Source: Amycolatopsis marina
Lineage (GTDB): Bacteria; Actinomycetota; Actinomycetes; Mycobacteriales; Pseudonocardiaceae
Direction of reading: 5' to 3'
Assembly (NCBI RefSeq): GCF_900111885.1
Contig: NZ_FOKG01000010.1
Location: forward strand, 216,974-280,973
DNA length: 64,000 bases
In this document: positions 59,881 to 64,000 of the stretch, one piece after another
How the letters are laid out: each line of letters starts with the position of its first letter
Numbering within the stretch: the first letter of the stretch is position 1
The notes under the pieces: model-generated
Database searches by the model: none
Told to the model about the DNA's origin: nothing
The model's input: the letters and a program-made list of their open reading frames with translations, nothing else
Translations under genes and position numbers: made by a program

Positions 59881-61089
59881 GTGACCTCCTTGAGTACCGG
59901 CAACCGCAGACTGTTCACCAGCGAGTCCGTGACCGAAGGCCATCCGGACAAGATGTGTGACGCCATCAGCGACACCATCCTGGACGCGATGCTCGCACTC
60001 GACCCGCGCAGCAGGGTCGCGGTGGAGTCCATGATCACTACCGGTCAGGTGCACGTGGCGGGCGAGGTCACCACGGACGCCTACGTCGACGTGCCGACAC
60101 TGGTGCGGGAGAAGATCCTGGAGATCGGCTACGACTCGTCGAGCAAGGGCTTCGACGGCAACTCCTGCGGGGTGAACGTCGCGATCGGCTCCCAGTCCCC
60201 GGACATCGCACAGGGTGTGGACACCGCGTACGAGACGCGACTGGAGGAGGCGCTGGACGACCTGGACAAGCAGGGCGCCGGTGACCAGGGGCTGATGTTC
60301 GGCTACGCCTGCACCGATACCCCGGAACTGATGCCGTTGCCGATCGCGCTCTCCCACCGCCTCGCCCGCAGGCTCACCGAGGTCCGCAACAGCGGTGTGG
60401 TGCCGTACCTGCGCCCGGACGGCAAGACCCAGGTCACCATCGAGTACGTGGGCGAGCGCCCGGTCCGGTTGGACACCGTGGTGATTTCGTCACAGCATGC
60501 CGAGGGCATCGACCTGGACCGCATGCTCGCGGTGGATCTCACCGAGCAGGTCATCAAGCCGGAGATCGAAAAGCTCGGGCTGCAGTCCGAGGATCCGAGG
60601 GTGCTGCTCAACCCGACCGGCCGGTTCGTGCTCGGCGGACCGATGGGCGACGCGGGACTCACCGGCCGCAAGATCATCGTCGACACCTACGGCGGCATGG
60701 CCCGCCACGGTGGCGGCGCCTTCTCCGGCAAGGATCCGTCCAAGGTCGACCGCTCCGCCGCATACGCCACCCGCTGGGTGGCGAAGAACGTGGTGGCAGC
60801 GGATCTGGCCGAGCGTGTCGAGATCCAGGTCGCCTACGCCATCGGAAAGGCGGCACCGGTCGGGCTGTTCGTCGAGACCTTCGGCACCGAGAAGGTCGCA
60901 CCGGACAAGATCCGCGGTGCGATCGACGAGGTGTTCGACCTCCGGCCCGCCGCGATCATCCGGGATCTCGACCTGCTCCGCCCGATCTACGCACAGACGG
61001 CCTCCTACGGGCACTTCGGCAGGGTCGACCTCGACCTGCCGTGGGAGCGCACCGACCGGGCCGCCGCGCTGAAGGACGCCGTGACGTAG
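59881..61089 (+). CDS. metK: S-adenosylmethionine synthase
   Basis: A 402-residue enzyme making SAM from methionine and ATP. The signature SVTEGHPDKMCDAISD opens the protein, GAGDQGLMFGYA (residues about 124-135) binds ATP, and GGGAFSGKDPSKVDRS is the P-loop-like C-terminal motif. Start is GTG at 59881; a TTG at 59890 preceded by AAAGGTG is an equally good alternative. It lies 51 bases behind the betaine methyltransferase, each betaine needing three SAM. A second metK elsewhere would not be surprising. Confidence 0.95.
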   Translation: MTSLSTGNRRLFTSESVTEGHPDKMCDAISDTILDAMLALDPRSRVAVESMITTGQVHVAGEVTTDAYVDVPTLVREKILEIGYDSSSKGFDGNSCGVNVAIGSQSPDIAQGVDTAYETRLEEALDDLDKQGAGDQGLMFGYACTDTPELMPLPIALSHRLARRLTEVRNSGVVPYLRPDGKTQVTIEYVGERPVRLDTVVISSQHAEGIDLDRMLAVDLTEQVIKPEIEKLGLQSEDPRVLLNPTGRFVLGGPMGDAGLTGRKIIVDTYGGMARHGGGAFSGKDPSKVDRSAAYATRWVAKNVVAADLAERVEIQVAYAIGKAAPVGLFVETFGTEKVAPDKIRGAIDEVFDLRPAAIIRDLDLLRPIYAQTASYGHFGRVDLDLPWERTDRAAALKDAVT

Positions 61090-61164
61090 CAGGCGTCAGT
61101 GCCCGCGGCCGCGGGTGTTCCAGCCCGAACGTGCGTAGAACAGTGTGCGTAGAACCCAAGGAGG

Positions 61165-61314
61165 GTTATGCACAACTCGGTTGACGGGGGCTGTCCGGAG
61201 CTTGCGGAGAAGGGCCCCCGCTGTGGCGTACTTTTCTGCCACAGTAGGGGCTGCTCGCGGCGACCGAGTGTAGGTGAGCTACGGATGATAGCTGCACCTG
61301 CGTGTGTGCATAAC
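61165..61314 (+). ncRNA. candidate structured cis-regulatory RNA (three-way junction)
   Basis: The 150-base segment folds by pairing that I can trace directly. P1: GTTATGCACA (61165-61174) with TGTGCATAAC (61305-61314), 10 pairs. P2: ACTCGGTTG (61175-61183) with CGACCGAGT (61261-61269), 9 pairs, one G-U, abutting P1. P3: 61270-61280 with 61290-61301, 11 pairs with one bulged G, abutting P2. Inside P2: P2a CGGGGGC (61185-61191) with GCCCCCG (61214-61220) and P2b CTGTGGC (61221-61227) with GCCACAG (61238-61244). GCCCC at 61214-61218 could instead pair with GGGGC at 61247-61251, giving a second, exclusive fold. It precedes the adenosine kinase ribosome site (AGGAG, 61334-61338). No known riboswitch class was recognised. 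Confidence 0.65.
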
Positions 61315-61346
61315 ACTCAATACATAAGCCTCTAGGAGTGTGCGCG

Positions 61347-62324
61347 ATGCGTATCGCGGTGACCGGCTCGATCGCGACGGACCATCTGATGGTCTTTCCC
61401 GGAAAATTCTCCGAACAACTCGTCGAGGGCCAGCTGGACAAGGTCTCGCTGTCGTTCCTTGTCGATCAACTCGACATCCGCAGGGGAGGGGTCGCGGCGA
61501 ACATCGCCTTCAGCCTCGGTGCGCTCGGCATGTCCCCGATCCTGGTCGGCGCCGTGGGCGCGGACTTCGACGACTACCGCTCCTGGCTGGAACGCCACGG
61601 GGTCGACACCAAGTCGGTGCACGTCTCCGAAACCAGGCACACCTCGCGGTTCCTCTGCACCACCGACGAGGCGCAGAACCAAATCGCCTCGTTCTACGCC
61701 GGCGCGATGACCGAGGCGCGGGACATCGAACTGCGGACAGTCGCGGACCGTGCCGGTGGTCTGGACCTGGTGGTCATCGCGCCCAACGATCCGGACGCCA
61801 TGGTGCGCCACACCGAGGAGTGCAGGCAGCGCGGTTTCCCGTTCGCCGCCGATCCCTCGCAACAACTCGCCCGCATGGGAGGTGCCGACGTCCGGCTGCT
61901 CGTCGACGGCGCGGCCTACCTGTTCACCAACGAGTACGAGACGTCACTGCTGTTGCGCAGCACGGGGTGGACCGAGGGCGAGGTCATGGACCGGGTCGGC
62001 TGCTGGGTCAAGACGCACGGCGCGGACGGCGTCCGGATCTCCGCGAAAGACCAGGAGACGATCGAGGTGGCTGCCGTCCCGGTTCGTGAGGAGGTCGACC
62101 CGACCGGTATCGGAGACGCGTTCCGGGCCGGATTCCTCTGGGGACTGCACTGGAAACTCAGTCCGGAGCGGGCGACGCAGGCAGGGTGCACGCTGGCCGC
62201 GATCGTGCTCGAGACGGTGGGCACCCAGGAGTACCAGCTCAACCGCGCAGACTTCTCCGACCGGGTCGCGCGTGCGTACGGAAACGACGCGGCGGCCGAG
62301 ATCGAGTCCAAACTACGGGTGTGA
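61347..62324 (+). CDS. adoK: adenosine kinase (PfkB family)
   Basis: A 325-residue ribokinase-family enzyme. RRGGVAANIAFSLGALG at about residues 45-61 binds the nucleoside ribose, and DPTGIGDAFRAGFLWGL carries the anion hole and catalytic base Asp257. The sequence type is that of actinobacterial adenosine kinase (Rv2202c-like). It phosphorylates adenosine, released with homocysteine when SAH is hydrolysed, pulling the methyl cycle forward. AGGAG lies 8 bases ahead of the ATG at 61347. The 257-base gap to metK holds the structured RNA candidate; metH follows after 2 bases. Confidence 0.88.
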   Translation: MRIAVTGSIATDHLMVFPGKFSEQLVEGQLDKVSLSFLVDQLDIRRGGVAANIAFSLGALGMSPILVGAVGADFDDYRSWLERHGVDTKSVHVSETRHTSRFLCTTDEAQNQIASFYAGAMTEARDIELRTVADRAGGLDLVVIAPNDPDAMVRHTEECRQRGFPFAADPSQQLARMGGADVRLLVDGAAYLFTNEYETSLLLRSTGWTEGEVMDRVGCWVKTHGADGVRISAKDQETIEVAAVPVREEVDPTGIGDAFRAGFLWGLHWKLSPERATQAGCTLAAIVLETVGTQEYQLNRADFSDRVARAYGNDAAAEIESKLRV

Positions 62325-62326
62325 GT

Positions 62327-64000
62327 ATGAACAGTTCCTTCCTGGACGAACTCGGCAGGCGTGTGCTGGTCGCCGACGGCGCGATGGGAACGATGCTGCA
62401 GTCGTTCCCGCTCTCGCTCGACGACTTCGCCGGTTTGGAGGGGTGTAACGAGATCCTCAACGTCACTCGTCCCGATGTCGTGCGCGGTGTGCACCGCGGA
62501 TATCTGGACGCGGGCGCCGACGCGATCGAGACCAACACCTTCGGGACGAACTTCGCCAACCTGGCCGAGTACGACATCGAGGACCGGATCTTCGAGCTGG
62601 CCGAGGCCGGCACGCGGTTGGCCAGGGAGACCGCGGACGAGTACGCCGAGCCGGGACGGCCGCGGTTCGTGCTCGGTGCGGTCGGCCCCGGCACCAAACT
62701 GCCGACCCTCGGCCATGTCACCTTCGAGAAACTGCGCGACGCCTACGAGCAGAACGTGCGCGGTCTGCTGGTGGGCGGTGCGGACGCGGTGCTGGTCGAG
62801 ACGTGCCAGGACGTCCTGCAGACCAAGGCGGCAGTGCTCGCGGCCAAGCGGGCCATGTCGGCCGAGGGCAGGCGGATACCGATCATCGCCCAGGTGACGG
62901 TCGAGACCACCGGCACCATGCTGCTCGGTACCGAGATCGGTGCCGCGCTGACCGCGCTCGAACCGCTGGGCATCGACCTCATCGGGATGAACTGCGCCAC
63001 CGGGCCCGCCGAGATGAGCGAACACCTGCGCACCCTCTCCCAGCGCGCGCGTATCCCGCTGTCGGTGATGCCCAACGCCGGCCTGCCCCAGCTCGGCGCG
63101 GACGGTGCGGAGTACCCGCTGCGGCCGGAAGAACTGGCCGAGGCACTGCGTGACTTCGTCACCCGGTACGGCGCACGGCTGGTGGGTGGTTGCTGCGGTA
63201 CCACGGGAGAGCACATCCGCCAGGTCCACGAGGCCGTTCGGGACCTCCCCGCCGGCACGCGTGAACCGGACCCCCAGCCGGGGGTGTCCTCGCTGTACCA
63301 ACCGGTGCCGTTCGCCCAGGACGCCAGCGTCCTGATGATTGGGGAACGCACGAACGCCAATGGCTCGAAGGCGTTTCGTGAGGCGATGCTGGAAGGGCGC
63401 ATCGACGACTGCGTGGAGATCGCGAAGGCACAGACCAGGGACGGGGCCCATCTGCTGGACCTGTGCGTGGACTACGTGGGCCGGGACGGCGCCGCGGACA
63501 TGGCCGAACTCGCGACCCGGCTGGCCACGGCGTCCACCCTGCCGATCATGCTCGACTCGACCGACCCGGAGGTCATCCGTGCCGGGCTGGAACGGTTGGG
63601 CGGCCGTTGTGCGGTGAACTCGGTGAACTACGAGGACGGCGCGGGGCCGGGGTCTCGCTTTCAGCAGGTGATGGAGCTGGCGCAGGAGTACGGCGCGGCC
63701 GTGGTCGCGCTGTGCATCGACGAGGAGGGCCAGGCTCGCACGGCGGACTGGAAGGTCCGGGTCGCGACCAGGCTGATCGAGGACCTGGTCACGAACTGGG
63801 GGATGCGGGTCTGTGACATCGTCGTCGACACCCTGACGTTCCCGATCTCCACCGGTCAGGAGGAGGTCCGGAAGGACGCGATCGAGACCATCGAGGCGAT
63901 TCGCAGGCTCAAGGAGCTCTACCCCGAGGTGCAGACCACCCTCGGGGTCTCCAACGTCTCGTTCGGTCTCAACGCCGCGGCGCGGCAGGTGCTGAACTCG
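62327..64000 (+). CDS. metH: cobalamin-dependent methionine synthase (partial, runs off the window)
   Basis: 558 codons are visible and the frame is open at the window end. Domain 1 (homocysteine binding, residues about 8-305) has LVADGAMGTMLQSF, GADAIETNTFGTN, and the zinc Cys residues in GMNCATGP and VGGCCGTTGEH. Domain 2 (methyl-tetrahydrofolate binding) begins at about 336 with VLMIGERTNANGSKAFREAM and continues through HLLDLCVDYVGRDG and LPIMLDSTDPEVI. The cobalamin and activation domains would lie beyond 64000. It starts 2 bases after the adenosine kinase stop and regenerates methionine for MetK, closing the methyl cycle that feeds betaine synthesis. Confidence 0.95.
   Translation, partial: MNSSFLDELGRRVLVADGAMGTMLQSFPLSLDDFAGLEGCNEILNVTRPDVVRGVHRGYLDAGADAIETNTFGTNFANLAEYDIEDRIFELAEAGTRLARETADEYAEPGRPRFVLGAVGPGTKLPTLGHVTFEKLRDAYEQNVRGLLVGGADAVLVETCQDVLQTKAAVLAAKRAMSAEGRRIPIIAQVTVETTGTMLLGTEIGAALTALEPLGIDLIGMNCATGPAEMSEHLRTLSQRARIPLSVMPNAGLPQLGADGAEYPLRPEELAEALRDFVTRYGARLVGGCCGTTGEHIRQVHEAVRDLPAGTREPDPQPGVSSLYQPVPFAQDASVLMIGERTNANGSKAFREAMLEGRIDDCVEIAKAQTRDGAHLLDLCVDYVGRDGAADMAELATRLATASTLPIMLDSTDPEVIRAGLERLGGRCAVNSVNYEDGAGPGSRFQQVMELAQEYGAAVVALCIDEEGQARTADWKVRVATRLIEDLVTNWGMRVCDIVVDTLTFPISTGQEEVRKDAIETIEAIRRLKELYPEVQTTLGVSNVSFGLNAAARQVLNS

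Noticed and set aside
61160..61346. Identification of the metK-adoK element as a cobalamin or SAM riboswitch
   Set aside because: The B12 box and the SAM-I/SAM-IV core sequences were looked for and not found; only the general multi-helix layout is similar.
1..64000. tRNA, rRNA, prophage or integrase genes
   Set aside because: I scanned for conserved tRNA arms and phage-type proteins and found none; by-eye scanning could miss a divergent tRNA.

Overview
The window is GC-rich actinobacterial DNA. Many genes begin with GTG or TTG, regulators sit next to nearly every small operon, and DUF5313, DUF2795, UdgX and an FprB-type fused ferredoxin reductase are all present. Together these point to the Pseudonocardiaceae (an Amycolatopsis, Saccharomonospora, Prauserella or Actinopolyspora relative). 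A fused glycine/sarcosine plus dimethylglycine methyltransferase suggests a salt-tolerant member. The species is inference; no rRNA or tRNA gene was seen.

Layout. 1-8.6 kb: aromatic or small-molecule oxidation (two FAD monooxygenases, an MHS-type transporter, a metallo-beta-lactamase-fold protein, TetR and MarR regulators), an arylamine N-acetyltransferase, and a P-loop kinase lying between two IS5-type transposase remnants. 8.6-14.3 kb: a second-copy-type ClpX divergent from a TetR protein with a long extension, an OhrR-like regulator, and assorted oxidoreductases. 14.3-18 kb: a compact three-gene operon (BesD-like 2-oxoglutarate oxygenase, methyltransferase, carnitine/choline acyltransferase-family protein) that looks like an uncharacterised small-molecule pathway. 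18-21.7 kb: TetR, an AurF-like diiron oxygenase and its FprB-like reductase. 21.8-28 kb: two divergent operons (FMO/Baeyer-Villiger-type enzyme, TetR, hydrolase, acyl-CoA ligase; and acetoacetate-decarboxylase-like protein, SDR) sharing a large palindromic operator.

28-39.6 kb: a long leftward sugar or cyclitol utilisation locus. A LIV-type ABC transporter (binding protein, two permeases, two ATPases) is followed by a Gfo/Idh/MocA dehydrogenase, a DUF993 protein, a TIM-barrel isomerase and two secreted proteins. A tandem LacI-type operator lies at its head. 39.7-45.8 kb: two EamA exporters with their regulators, a CmtR-like metal sensor with a CDF-type transporter, and a spermidine-synthase-like protein. 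45.8-57.2 kb: housekeeping, DNA repair and stress genes (Sua5/YciO, LigD polymerase domain, UdgX, Cu/Zn SOD, hemerythrin, general-stress SDR, STAS, HATPase, two sigma factors), plus a divergent Nramp-like transporter whose operon contains a 74-bp tandem duplication of a translation start.

57.2-64 kb: the glycine-betaine cluster. After a roughly 890-bp leader come the fused methyltransferase making betaine from glycine, metK making its SAM, an adenosine kinase removing adenosine from the SAH by-product, and the start of metH regenerating methionine (cut by the window end). Between metK and the kinase lies a 150-nt segment that folds on paper into a closed three-way junction with helices abutting each other. 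It is the strongest candidate for something undescribed: a cis-regulatory RNA in a SAM-recycling operon that I could not match by eye to a known riboswitch class.
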